NCBI RefSeq assembly: GCF_002127225.1
Contig: NZ_NFUR01000007.1
Location: 1-64,000, forward strand
Direction of reading: 5' to 3'
Source of the DNA: Sphingomonas sp. IBVSS2
Lineage (GTDB): Bacteria; Pseudomonadota; Alphaproteobacteria; Sphingomonadales; Sphingomonadaceae
Length of the DNA stretch: 64,000 nt
Each line of letters opens with the position of its first letter. The stretch's first letter is position 1. This document shows positions 17,292 to 24,940 of this stretch, piece by piece. Made by a program: the position numbers and the translations under genes. Below the pieces are notes generated by a model that made no database searches, was not told the origin of the DNA, and worked only from the letters and a program-made list of their open reading frames with translations.

Positions 17292-17714
17292 TTGCCGTGG
17301 GTCCGCATCGCGGCATTGGTTGCCACGGGCCTCGCGGTGCTGCTCTCGTTGCTCTGGTTCGTGCCGCGCGAAACCGACTATGCTGAGCGGCTGATCTGCC
17401 TGGCCGCGCTGCTCGTTGCCGCTGCGAACGCGGCGATGGTCGCCCATCTCGGGCGCATCCGCCGTGCAGGGCTGTCAGGTTGGGCGCTCCGGCTGGTGAT
17501 GATCGGGGTCGCCATGGCGATCGCGTTCGGCAGCTTCGAAGACTGGGCCCAGATTCTGGTTCCCGATGATGGCAGTTTCACCGGCGTCCTTGCGTCCGTC
17601 GCGGTGGCGGGTTGGATCGCCGTGGCGCTCTTCCTGGCCGGCCCGTCTGCGCTGGCCGCGGGATGGGGGCTCTGGTTCATGGCGCGGCTCGCCGGGCGCG
17701 CTCGGGCGGCCTGA
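17292..17714 (+). CDS. Integral membrane protein, four helices
   Basis: A 140-residue protein with about four hydrophobic helices and no charged catalytic motif. It starts with TTG at 17292, seven bases after AGGAGG, which overlaps the argF stop region. The family is not recognised. Its position between argF and hslO suggests it belongs to the same transcript. About 98 bases follow before hslO, with no clear terminator. Confidence 0.65.
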   Translation: MPWVRIAALVATGLAVLLSLLWFVPRETDYAERLICLAALLVAAANAAMVAHLGRIRRAGLSGWALRLVMIGVAMAIAFGSFEDWAQILVPDDGSFTGVLASVAVAGWIAVALFLAGPSALAAGWGLWFMARLAGRARAA

Positions 17715-17812
17715 GTTGTCTCGGGCCCGCAAGGCCCTACATAGCGGGCAACTTCCGACAAATTGTGCCACAAGCGGCATCCCGGCTCCGGCCGGGCAGC
17801 GAGGATTTCGAC

Positions 17813-18739
17813 GTGACCAACACCGCCCCCACCACCGATCTCGATCGCGTGATCGGCTTCACCATCCCCGGTCGCCACACCCGTGGCCGCGTTGCGCGGC
17901 TGGGGCCGGTGCTCGACGAGATCCTGTCGGCCCATGCCTATCCCGAGCAGATCGAGCGGCTGCTGGCCGAGGCGCTGACGCTCACTGCCCTGCTCGGCTC
18001 CACGCTCAAGCAGGCCGAAGGGCAGATGACGCTCCAGGCGCAGACCCAGGGCGGCATCGTCAGCCTGCTGGTGTGCGACTATAAGAATGGCGAGCTGCGC
18101 GGCTATGTGCAGTTCGACGCCCTGCGCCTGTCGCAGCTCGGCAAGAACCCGTCGCTGTTCGCGCTGTTCCACAAGGGCCATCTGGCGATCACCTTCGACC
18201 AGGCGACCACCAAGGAGCGCTATCAGGGCATCGTGCCGCTCGACGCCGGCTCGCTGGCCGAGGCGGCGCAGAGCTATTTCCTCCAGTCCGAGCAGATCCC
18301 CAGCCTGGTACGGCTGGGCGCGCGGCGCGACAGGGAAACCGGCAAGTGGATCGGCGGCGGCCTGTTCCTCCAGCACCTGCCGGAGGGCGAGGCGGGGCGC
18401 GAGCGGCTGCATGTGCGGCTCGACCATCCCGAATGGCAGCATGTCGAGGCGCTGGGTTCGACCATGGGCGTCGACGAGCTGGCCGACGCGGCGATCCCGC
18501 TCGAATCGCTCGTCTGGCGGCTGTTCAACGAGGAGGAAGAGGTGCGTGTCCTCAGCGGCGCGGATCTCGCGCGCGGCTGCCGGTGCGACCCCGCATACAT
18601 CACCGAGGTGCTCGCCAAGTTCCCGGAAGAGGAGCGGGCGGCAATGGCGGACGAGGCCGGGGTGATCGCCGTCGATTGCGTCTTTTGCTCGAAAAAATTC
18701 CCGGTGAAGCTCGCCGATTTCGTTCCGCCACCGTTGTAA
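17813..18739 (+). CDS. hslO: Hsp33 redox-regulated chaperone
   Basis: A 308-residue cytoplasmic holdase activated by oxidative unfolding. The N-terminal core carries QTQGGIVSLLV and GYVQFDA. The C-terminal zinc switch is complete: CRC near residue 260 and CVFC near 292. The start is taken as GTG at 17813 (MTNTAPTTDLD), with a GAGG site about ten bases upstream; the same frame extends further but into non-conserved sequence. In sphingomonads hslO often follows argF. Confidence 0.93.
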   Translation: MTNTAPTTDLDRVIGFTIPGRHTRGRVARLGPVLDEILSAHAYPEQIERLLAEALTLTALLGSTLKQAEGQMTLQAQTQGGIVSLLVCDYKNGELRGYVQFDALRLSQLGKNPSLFALFHKGHLAITFDQATTKERYQGIVPLDAGSLAEAAQSYFLQSEQIPSLVRLGARRDRETGKWIGGGLFLQHLPEGEAGRERLHVRLDHPEWQHVEALGSTMGVDELADAAIPLESLVWRLFNEEEEVRVLSGADLARGCRCDPAYITEVLAKFPEEERAAMADEAGVIAVDCVFCSKKFPVKLADFVPPPL

Positions 18740-18810
18740 TCGGGCGGACTCGCGCCATATCGGCTGCAAAGGGCGCGGGCTCCTGGGCCTGCGGCGGGAG
18801 GACGTTGCGT

Positions 18811-19218
18811 ATGTTGTTCAAGCGTCTGGTGTGCGTGGCATTTGCCGGCGCATCGCTGTTGATCGCGGGCGATGGGCCGGCCGTGGCCCATCGTTCCTCC
18901 ACCCAGGCAGTGCTTTCGCAGATCGAGCGTGGCCAATGGCTGCTCAAGGAGCGGCGGGGCGGCGAGCGCAAGATCTGCTTCGCCGGGCCGAACAGCTTCA
19001 TCCAGCTTGCCCATGGCGCCACGCCCTGCGAGCAGTTCGTGGTCGCGCAGGACCAGCACGCGGCGACGGTGCGCTACACCTGCACCGGGCACGGCCAGGG
19101 CCGCACCACGATCACCGTGGAGACGCCGCGGCTGGTGCGGATCGAAACGCAGGGCGTGCTCGACGGCTCGCCGTTCGAGCAGGAATATGAGGCGCGCCGT
19201 GCCGGTGCCTGCGGCTGA
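18811..19218 (+). CDS. Small secreted protein, DUF3617-like
   Basis: A 135-residue protein with a signal peptide (cleavage near AVA-H, about residue 26). The mature part has four cysteines (KICFAG, CEQF, YTCTG, GACG) and the pattern of polar beta strands (GRTTITVET) seen in DUF3617-type periplasmic proteins. No enzymatic motif is visible. It may share the hslO transcript, 71 bases upstream, and an attenuator-like leader follows its stop. Confidence 0.6.
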   Translation: MLFKRLVCVAFAGASLLIAGDGPAVAHRSSTQAVLSQIERGQWLLKERRGGERKICFAGPNSFIQLAHGATPCEQFVVAQDQHAATVRYTCTGHGQGRTTITVETPRLVRIETQGVLDGSPFEQEYEARRAGACG

Positions 19219-19252
19219 ACGGGATTTAACCCTTATTTCACTGCTGGCGGAC

Positions 19253-19338
19253 TATAGTGTTCCTCGCTCCTAGTGAGCACTTTCCTCTCTGGCATGGGTT
19301 ATCCCAAGAAACTGGGCCGCCTCCGGGCGGCCCATTTT
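19253..19338 (+). promoter_or_regulatory. Candidate attenuator leader or small RNA before queC
   Basis: A -10-like TATAGT (19253-19258) is followed by a small hairpin GCTC-CTAGT-GAGC (19266-19278), then TGGG-TTAT-CCCA (19295-19306) and an intrinsic terminator (19313-19338). The CCCA at 19303-19306 can pair either with the TGGG before it or with the TGGG at 19313-19316, which is the base of the terminator. The two folds exclude each other. I could not match it to a preQ1 riboswitch consensus, and the -35 region is weak. Confidence 0.35.
19313..19338 (+). terminator. Intrinsic terminator upstream of queC
   Basis: TGGGCCGCC (19313-19321) pairs with GGCGGCCCA (19326-19334) across a four-base loop and runs into TTTT. 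It may end the upstream transcript or control queC through the alternative pairing described for the leader. Confidence 0.75.
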
Positions 19339-19400
19339 GCGCCCGGACGCGCGTGGCGACGCGTTTTGCCTCGTGGCGAAATCCGGAGTAGGGCGCGCCG

Positions 19401-20084
19401 ATGACAGACAGCGTTGCAATTGTACTGGTTTCCGGCGGACTCGATTCGATGATCTCGGCCGCGCTTGCGCGCGAGGCGGGGTATCGGCTGTACGCGCTCT
19501 CCTTCGACTATAACCAGCGCCACCATATCGAACTCGCCGCCGCCCGCCGCGTCGCCGCCGCGCTGGGCGCGGAACGCCATATCGTGATGCCGATGGACCT
19601 GCGCGCGTTCGGCGGATCGGCGCTCACCGCGGATATCGACGTGCCCAAGGACGGTGTGGGGGACGATATCCCCGTCACCTATGTGCCGGCGCGCAACACC
19701 ATCTTCCTCAGCCTCGCGCTCGGCTGGGCCGAGGCTTCGGGTGCGCGCGACATCTATATCGGTGTCAATGCGCTCGATTATTCGGGCTATCCGGATTGCC
19801 GCCCGGAATTCATCGAAGGGTTCGAGAAGCTGGCCGAGCTGGCGACCAAGGCCGGGGTGGAAGGCGCGCCCTTCCGCATCCGCGCGCCGCTCCAGCACAT
19901 GACCAAGGCGGATATCGTGCGCGAAGGCACGCGGCTCGGGCTCGACATGGGCCTGAGCTGGTCGTGCTATGATCCGGCGCCGGGCGGGCTGCATTGCGGC
20001 TTGTGCGACAGCTGCCGGCTACGCGCGAAGGGCTTCGAGGAAGCCGGCATCCCCGATCCGACCCAGTACGCGGCCCATCCATAG
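19401..20084 (+). CDS. queC: 7-cyano-7-deazaguanine synthase
   Basis: A 227-residue ATP-dependent enzyme converting CDG to preQ0 in queuosine synthesis. The PP-loop SGGLDS spans residues 11-16, and YVPARNTIF is present. Zinc ligands are the cysteines of CYDPAPGGLHCGLCDSC near the C-terminus (about 194-210). The ATG is at 19401. queE follows 13 bases later, so the two probably form one unit; queD and queF are not in the window. Confidence 0.96.
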   Translation: MTDSVAIVLVSGGLDSMISAALAREAGYRLYALSFDYNQRHHIELAAARRVAAALGAERHIVMPMDLRAFGGSALTADIDVPKDGVGDDIPVTYVPARNTIFLSLALGWAEASGARDIYIGVNALDYSGYPDCRPEFIEGFEKLAELATKAGVEGAPFRIRAPLQHMTKADIVREGTRLGLDMGLSWSCYDPAPGGLHCGLCDSCRLRAKGFEEAGIPDPTQYAAHP

Positions 20085-20097
20085 GGGGTTCTGGGCG

Positions 20098-20730
20098 ATG
20101 ACCTACAGCGTCAAGGAAATGTTCCTCACGCTCCAGGGTGAGGGCGTGAATGCCGGCGCGCGCGCGGTGTTCGTGCGCTTCGCCGGGTGCAATCTTTGGA
20201 CCGGCCGCGAGCAGGACCGGGCCGGTGCGATCTGCCGGTTCTGCGACACCGATTTCGTTGGCACCGACGGACTGGGCGGCGGCAAGTTCGCCGATGCCGA
20301 TGCGCTGGTCGATGCGGTGGCCCGACATTGGGGCGAGGGCGCCGAGGCGCGCTTCGTGGTGCTCACCGGCGGCGAGCCGATGCTCCAGGTGGACGATGCG
20401 CTGGTCGACGCGCTCCATGGCCGCGGCTTCCGCATCGCGATCGAGAGCAACGGCACCTTGCCGGTGCATCCGGGGATCGACTGGATATGCATCAGCCCCA
20501 AGGCAGGCAGCGAAGTCGTCCAGCGCGCCGGCGACGAGCTCAAGCTGGTCTGGCCGCAGCCCGGCACCGATGTCGCGATGCTCGAGGGCTGGGATTTCGC
20601 CAACTTCCTCATCCAGCCGATGGACAGCGCGGAAGCACAGGAGAATATCGAGGCCGCGATCGCCTTCGCGATGGCGCGGCCCCGCTGGCGGCTGACCCTG
20701 CAGGCGCACAAGATGCTGGGATTGCGCTAG
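20098..20730 (+). CDS. queE: 7-carboxy-7-deazaguanine synthase
   Basis: A 210-residue radical SAM enzyme making CDG from CPH4. The cluster cysteines follow the family's unusual C-x14-C-x2-C spacing (Cys31, Cys46, Cys49) rather than CxxxCxxC. The start MFLTLQGEGVNAG and the VLTGGEPMLQ motif are diagnostic. It is directly downstream of queC and is followed by a palindromic repeat, which probably closes the operon. Confidence 0.95.
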   Translation: MTYSVKEMFLTLQGEGVNAGARAVFVRFAGCNLWTGREQDRAGAICRFCDTDFVGTDGLGGGKFADADALVDAVARHWGEGAEARFVVLTGGEPMLQVDDALVDALHGRGFRIAIESNGTLPVHPGIDWICISPKAGSEVVQRAGDELKLVWPQPGTDVAMLEGWDFANFLIQPMDSAEAQENIEAAIAFAMARPRWRLTLQAHKMLGLR

Positions 20731-20762
20731 GCGCGGTTCCCGTCTTCCGGCCTCACGCAGTC

Positions 20763-20835
20763 TTCCGGCGAAAGCCGGGATTTCGTGCGGCTCTTGCCCG
20801 CGCCTTCGCCTGGGATCCCGGCTTTCGCCGGGATG
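20763..20835. repeat. Palindromic repeat after queE
   Basis: TTCCGGCGAAAGCCGGGAT (20763-20781) and ATCCCGGCTTTCGCCGGGAT (20815-20834) are nearly inverted copies, and each is palindromic in itself. The right copy matches 8524-8545. It lies between convergent genes and could fold into a long hairpin on either strand. Confidence 0.75.
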
Positions 20836-20854
20836 GCGGAAGCGGGCTAGCCGA

Positions 20855-21535
20855 TCAATCGAGCAGCAGCGGGCCGCACTTCTTGACCTGATACTGGCCC
20901 TTCTTCCAGCACTTGTCGTTGCCGAAGGGCGGCATCTTCACACCGTACATGCCGGTGACGATATAGCCCGACGGACGATATTGCTCACCCCAAGGGCCCA
21001 GGCTGGCGCGGAGTTCCTTGATCCGGTCCTGCGCCAGGTCGCCGAACTTGCCCGGCTTCACGAAGACGGCATCATGGCCGATTGAGGCCGCCGTCTGGCA
21101 GAAAGAAAGCTGTCCCTGAACAGTCGAGAATCCCGAGTAGATGCGGGTACCGTACTTGTCGAGCTCTAGCTGGCCCTGCTTCTTGTTCTTGTACGCTCTT
21201 AGAAAATATTTCTCGAGCGTAGCGTAGGAATCACGCAGTTCGATCGCGTGATCCTTGATCAGCGAATTGTAGTTGTCGACCGACAACAGGGTCGGCTCGA
21301 ACTGGCACTGGAGCGCCGCGACGTTGAGCGCGGCGCGCAGGTTCCAGGCGAGCGCGGCGCGCAGCTCGTCGGCGGTGGCGCCCGGCAGCGCCGGGCCGGT
21401 CATGCCCGGCTCGGCACCGGTGACTCGCCCGCTCTCGAGATTGGCGGGCTTGAGGAAGAATTGCGCCGAAGCCGGCGCGGATCCGAACAGGCCGATCCCC
21501 CCGGCCAGCACAAGTGCGATACGCGATGCGAACAT
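20855..21535 (-). CDS. Secreted hypothetical protein
   Basis: A 226-residue protein with a clear signal peptide (MFASRIALVLAGGIGLFGSA, cleavage near ASA-Q at about residue 24). The mature region is mostly helical (about 50-120), with KYFLRAYKNKKQ, then a mixed C-terminal part with cysteines in NDKCWKKG and VKKCGP. I recognise no family or catalytic motif. Its more Lys/Tyr-rich composition and AT-rich stretch near 21190-21215 differ from neighbours. An alternative GTG start at 21571 would spoil the signal peptide. Confidence 0.65.
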   Translation of the reverse strand: MFASRIALVLAGGIGLFGSAPASAQFFLKPANLESGRVTGAEPGMTGPALPGATADELRAALAWNLRAALNVAALQCQFEPTLLSVDNYNSLIKDHAIELRDSYATLEKYFLRAYKNKKQGQLELDKYGTRIYSGFSTVQGQLSFCQTAASIGHDAVFVKPGKFGDLAQDRIKELRASLGPWGEQYRPSGYIVTGMYGVKMPPFGNDKCWKKGQYQVKKCGPLLLD

Positions 21536-21658
21536 GCTGCCTCGAAAACTACCAGTTGACCCCGTGCGCACGGGTTACGGCGTTCCGAGTCCGGGTTGAA
21601 GCCCTTTTTTACCATCCGGGCCGTGCCATGCCGGCATTTCATCGCAAATCGGCAAGCG

Positions 21659-21691
21659 AAAAGGGCCGCCCGGTCGCCCGGACGGCCCTTT
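21659..21691 (-). terminator. Intrinsic terminator of small lipoprotein gene
   Basis: Read on the minus strand, AAAGGGCCG and CGGCCCTTT (21660-21668 and 21683-21691 on the plus strand) form a stable stem with a GC-rich interior, followed by TTTTCG. It stands 27 bases after the stop of the gene ending at 21718. Confidence 0.8.
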
Positions 21692-21717
21692 CTTCAAACA
21701 CCCTACCGGGCGCGCGA

Positions 21718-21954
21718 TCAGTGCGCGTTGGTGGTGTTGGTCTCGACGGTGGTGGTGTTCTCGACCACGGCGCCGTTCTCGGTGGCGGCGGCGTCGATGT
21801 TGGTCACCATGGTGTCGGTGGTCACGTTCTCGGTCGGAACGACTTCGGTGGTGTTGGTCACGTTGGTCGACTCGTTGCTGGTGCACGCCGAGGCCAGGAG
21901 GGCCGCGCCGGCGATCATCGAACCTGCAACGATCTTCGAAATGACTGCACGCAT
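21718..21954 (-). CDS. Small Thr/Asn/Val-rich lipoprotein
   Basis: A 78-residue precursor with a lipoprotein signal peptide; the lipobox LLASAC puts the acylated cysteine at residue 24. The mature part of about 55 residues is a low-complexity Thr-Asn-Val-Glu sequence without motifs (for example TNVTNTTEVVPTENVTT), likely disordered. It has a ribosome site GGGAGC and its own terminator, so it is a stand-alone unit. No function can be assigned. Confidence 0.7.
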   Translation of the reverse strand: MRAVISKIVAGSMIAGAALLASACTSNESTNVTNTTEVVPTENVTTDTMVTNIDAAATENGAVVENTTTVETNTTNAH

Positions 21955-22068
21955 GTAGAAAGCTCCCTAGATAATGGATCTGGATTACGGTTACGCCGTT
22001 TAATACCCAAACCGGAGTGGACATTAGACGGTTCGGGCAAACCCCTCAAGACTCGATTTGACCTGCGC

Positions 22069-22716
22069 TCAGGAGAGAGCGTCCAAAAATGGCAAAAATG
22101 TGGCCCGGAGCGCCGAATCGAATTGCCGGGATGTTACCGGCTTGCCGAGCGCGGCTGCGCTGGTGACGGGGAACTCGGCGATGCCGCAGGGGACGATTCC
22201 GTTGAAATCGCTCAGGTTCGGCGAGAGATTCACTGCGAAGCCGTGCATGGTCACCCATTGCCGGATGCGCACGCCGATCGCGCCGATCTTCGCTTCCCGG
22301 CCGGTCTGGTCGAGCGTCCAGATGCCGATGCGGCCCTCGGCGCGGAACGCCTCGATCCCCAGCTCGCCCAGCGCGGCGATCACCCAGCCTTCCACGGCAT
22401 GGACATAGCCGCGCACGTCGCGCTTCCGCCGGCGCAGGTCGAGCATCGGATAGCCGATGCGCTGGCCGGGCCCGTGATAGGTGTAGCGCCCGCCGCGCCC
22501 GGTGCGGAACACGGGGAAGCGCGGGTCGATCAGCTCGCCCGCATCGGTGGCGCTGGTGCCGGCGGTGTAGACGCTCGGATGCTCGAGCAGCCAGATGCGT
22601 TCGGGCGCGGTGCCGGCGGTCAGCGCGGCGACATGCGCCTCCATTTCGGCCAGCGCGGCGCCATATTCGATCGGCTCCGGCGCGACCCGCCATTCGATAT
22701 CCTGGTTCATCGGCAT
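22069..22716 (-). CDS. lipB: Octanoyl-[ACP]:protein octanoyltransferase
   Basis: A 215-residue enzyme that moves octanoate from acyl carrier protein to lipoyl domains in lipoate synthesis. Diagnostic segments are GGRYTYHGPGQRIGYP, the lysine in REAKIGAIGVRI and the catalytic cysteine in NGIVPCGI. Two starts, six bases apart, are possible (22716 MPMNQ or 22710 MNQD); the longer is given. The membrane protein gene at 22805 is divergent. Confidence 0.93.
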   Translation of the reverse strand: MPMNQDIEWRVAPEPIEYGAALAEMEAHVAALTAGTAPERIWLLEHPSVYTAGTSATDAGELIDPRFPVFRTGRGGRYTYHGPGQRIGYPMLDLRRRKRDVRGYVHAVEGWVIAALGELGIEAFRAEGRIGIWTLDQTGREAKIGAIGVRIRQWVTMHGFAVNLSPNLSDFNGIVPCGIAEFPVTSAAALGKPVTSRQFDSALRATFLPFLDALS

Positions 22717-22804
22717 GCGAATTGCGCATCCGAAAGCGATTGCGCAAGCATTGGCAACATAATGCGCGCCCGCTAACACCGTCCGGAGGGAGGACATCGG
22801 GCGC

Positions 22805-23638
22805 ATGGCGAAGATGGGCACCGTCTGGGATCGGACGGCGGAGTTTCTGAGCGACAATCTGGGCGCGATCCTGCCCGTGGCGCTGCTCGCCTTCTTCGTG
22901 CCGGCCTCGATCGAAGGCAGCTTCCAGGCGGCCAAGACCGGGGGGAGCCCCGGGCTGGTGCTGTCGCTCTATCTTGTCCAGCTCGCCTTCGGCATCCTCT
23001 CGCTCTGGGGTTCGCTCACCATCTCCGCGATGGCGCTCGACGCGACGAGCGTGCGCGGCGCCGGCGTGATCGGGCGGGACCGGCTGCTGCCGGCGCTCGC
23101 GGTCTCGGTGCTGCTGTTCGCAGTGATGTTCGTGCTGGTGCTGCCGATTCCGGTGGCGCTGCAGCTGAACGGCTACGACCTGATGGAGATCGCGCGGGGC
23201 GCCAATGCCGGGCTCGGCCCGCAGATCGCCGGCGGCATCGCGCTCTACGGGCTGGTGCTGGTCGTGCTGCTCCTGTGGATCGGCGCGCGGCTGTTCGTCA
23301 CCAATCCGGTGATCGTGCGCGAGAAGCGGATGTTCTCCGCGCTTCGCCAGTCGTGGAAGCTCACCCGCGGCATGACCTGGCGAATCATCGGCGTGATCCT
23401 GCTCTTCGCGCTCGTCTCCTGGGTTTCCATGCTCGCCGCCAACATGGTGTTCGGCAGCATCTTCGCGCTGGTCACCGGTGCCCCGGCGGAAGGAGTTACG
23501 CTGGCCGGCGTGCTCACTTCGATCGTCGTCGCCGCGGTGCAGACCGGCTTCACCGTGCTGGTGCCCGCCTTCACCGCCAAGCTCTATCTCGCCCTGGCGG
23601 CCGACGCCGGGCTGCGCGAAGGCGCGTTCCGGGCATGA
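22805..23638 (+). CDS. Integral membrane protein, glycerophosphodiesterase-membrane-domain-like
   Basis: A 277-residue protein with about six transmembrane helices. The segment ARLFVTNPVIVREKRMFSAL followed by RQSWKLTRG is characteristic of the membrane domain found beside glycerophosphoryl diester phosphodiesterases and of DUF975-like proteins. No phosphodiesterase domain is attached. Its stop overlaps the next gene as ATGA, and that gene encodes a protein of the same layout. Function is unknown. Confidence 0.75.
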   Translation: MAKMGTVWDRTAEFLSDNLGAILPVALLAFFVPASIEGSFQAAKTGGSPGLVLSLYLVQLAFGILSLWGSLTISAMALDATSVRGAGVIGRDRLLPALAVSVLLFAVMFVLVLPIPVALQLNGYDLMEIARGANAGLGPQIAGGIALYGLVLVVLLLWIGARLFVTNPVIVREKRMFSALRQSWKLTRGMTWRIIGVILLFALVSWVSMLAANMVFGSIFALVTGAPAEGVTLAGVLTSIVVAAVQTGFTVLVPAFTAKLYLALAADAGLREGAFRA

Positions 23639-24375
23639 GCCTTACCAGCCGCGGCATCCTTGCCGATGCCGTCACCCTGTGGCGCGCCGAGCGCGAACTC
23701 CTCCTGGCGCTGGCGGGCATGTTCTTCGTGGTGCCCATGCTGGGCGCGGCGCTGCTGCTCGCCGGGCTCGAACCGATGGCGACCGGGGATCCGGAAAAGC
23801 TCCGCGCGGCGCTGACGGCCTTCTACACCGCCAATCTGCCGGCGATCCTGGCGATCAACATCGCCATGGAATTCGGCACCTTCGCGATATTCAACCTCTA
23901 TCTCCAGGGCGGCGGGCGCACGCTGGGCGAAGTGCTGCTGATCACGCTGAAGCGCTTCGCCGCCTTTTTCGTGCTCACCGTGATTGCCGGGCTGCTCTTT
24001 TCCATCGGCTTTTCGCTGCTGGTGATTCCCGGCCTGTTCGTGCTGGCGCGAACCTGGCTGGCGGGACCTGCCCTGGCCGCCGATCCGGCTATGGGTGTGC
24101 TGGGCGCCTTTCGCGAGGGATGGCGGCGCAGCGCCGGCCTTACCGGCTTCGCGCTGCTGGGCCTGGCATCGATGACGATGTTCCTGGCGTTCGGGCTGGT
24201 GATCCTCACCGGCGGGATATTGGGGACCATCGCCGCGCTGATCGGCGGTGCGCAGGCGGTTGCGCCCGTCTCCTATCTCGTCACCGCGCTGTTCGGCGGC
24301 GGCGCCTGGGTCGCGCTCGCGCTGATCCGCATCGCCGCCTATCGGCTGGCCGGGGCGCCCAGGCGGGGGATCTGA
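23635..24375 (+). CDS. Integral membrane protein, paralogue-like partner
   Basis: A 246-residue membrane protein with about six helices. It shares the pattern aromatic/Arg-x-Pro-GAFREGWRRSAG with SALRQSWKLTRG of the upstream protein, suggesting an ancient tandem duplication. It is coupled to the previous gene through ATGA. The 3' end overlaps the convergent acetyltransferase gene by 37 bases. No catalytic residues are evident. Confidence 0.75.
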   Translation: MSLTSRGILADAVTLWRAERELLLALAGMFFVVPMLGAALLLAGLEPMATGDPEKLRAALTAFYTANLPAILAINIAMEFGTFAIFNLYLQGGGRTLGEVLLITLKRFAAFFVLTVIAGLLFSIGFSLLVIPGLFVLARTWLAGPALAADPAMGVLGAFREGWRRSAGLTGFALLGLASMTMFLAFGLVILTGGILGTIAALIGGAQAVAPVSYLVTALFGGGAWVALALIRIAAYRLAGAPRRGI

Positions 24376-24938
24376 GGCGCGGCGCCGGGCGCCAGCACGC
24401 CCGCCAGCCGCGGATCCGCGAACGTCTCCACCGTGCGCTTGTAGGGCACGAAGCCGTGCTTGCGGTAGAAGCCGAGCGCGCCCGGATGGTCGAGCGTGCA
24501 GGTGTGCACCCAGACGCGCGTCACTGCCGGCGTCCAGGCGAGCATGAGCGCCTGCGCCATCAGCCAGCCGCCATGCCCCTTGCCCGCCAGCTCGGGCACC
24601 AGCCCGACGAAACCCAGCTCACAGGTCGCCTCGACGCGGAAATCGAGCTCGAGCATGCCGACTTCGATTCCCGCGCGATCGACCACCGCGAAGACATGGA
24701 CCGCGGGGTCGTGGAGGATCGCGGCTAGGCGCTCCGCGTCCATCACCAGCCGCGAGAACCAGAGCCAGGGCTCGCCGACGCGCCGGAACAGCGCGCGATA
24801 CTTGGCCGGATCGGGCGTGGGCCAGCGCACCAGCCGCAGCGGCGAATCGGGCAAGGGCCGGGGCCGCGGGCGCGCCAGCATCTCGAGCGCGGTGACGATG
24901 GTGGCGACCTGGTCGTCGGCGACCGGAATCAGGCCCAT
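24339..24938 (-). CDS. GNAT-family N-acetyltransferase
   Basis: A 199-residue protein with a C-terminal GNAT fold (about 65-175). The acetyl-CoA loop is represented by LVPELAGKGHGGWLMAQAL (a variant of Q/RxxGxG/A), and HTCTLDHPGALGFYRKHGFVP is a typical beta5-alpha4 region. The substrate is unknown. It starts two bases after the hemF stop, so the two are co-transcribed. The last 37 bases overlap the opposite-strand membrane gene. Confidence 0.85.
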   Translation of the reverse strand: MGLIPVADDQVATIVTALEMLARPRPRPLPDSPLRLVRWPTPDPAKYRALFRRVGEPWLWFSRLVMDAERLAAILHDPAVHVFAVVDRAGIEVGMLELDFRVEATCELGFVGLVPELAGKGHGGWLMAQALMLAWTPAVTRVWVHTCTLDHPGALGFYRKHGFVPYKRTVETFADPRLAGVLAPGAAPQIPRLGAPASR

Positions 24939-24940
24939 GC

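Noticed and set aside
19265..19312. preQ1 riboswitch before queC
   Set aside because: I tried to place the preQ1-I stem, loop and A-rich tail, but the loop is too short and the tail does not pair with it. It is kept only as an unclassified attenuator-like leader.
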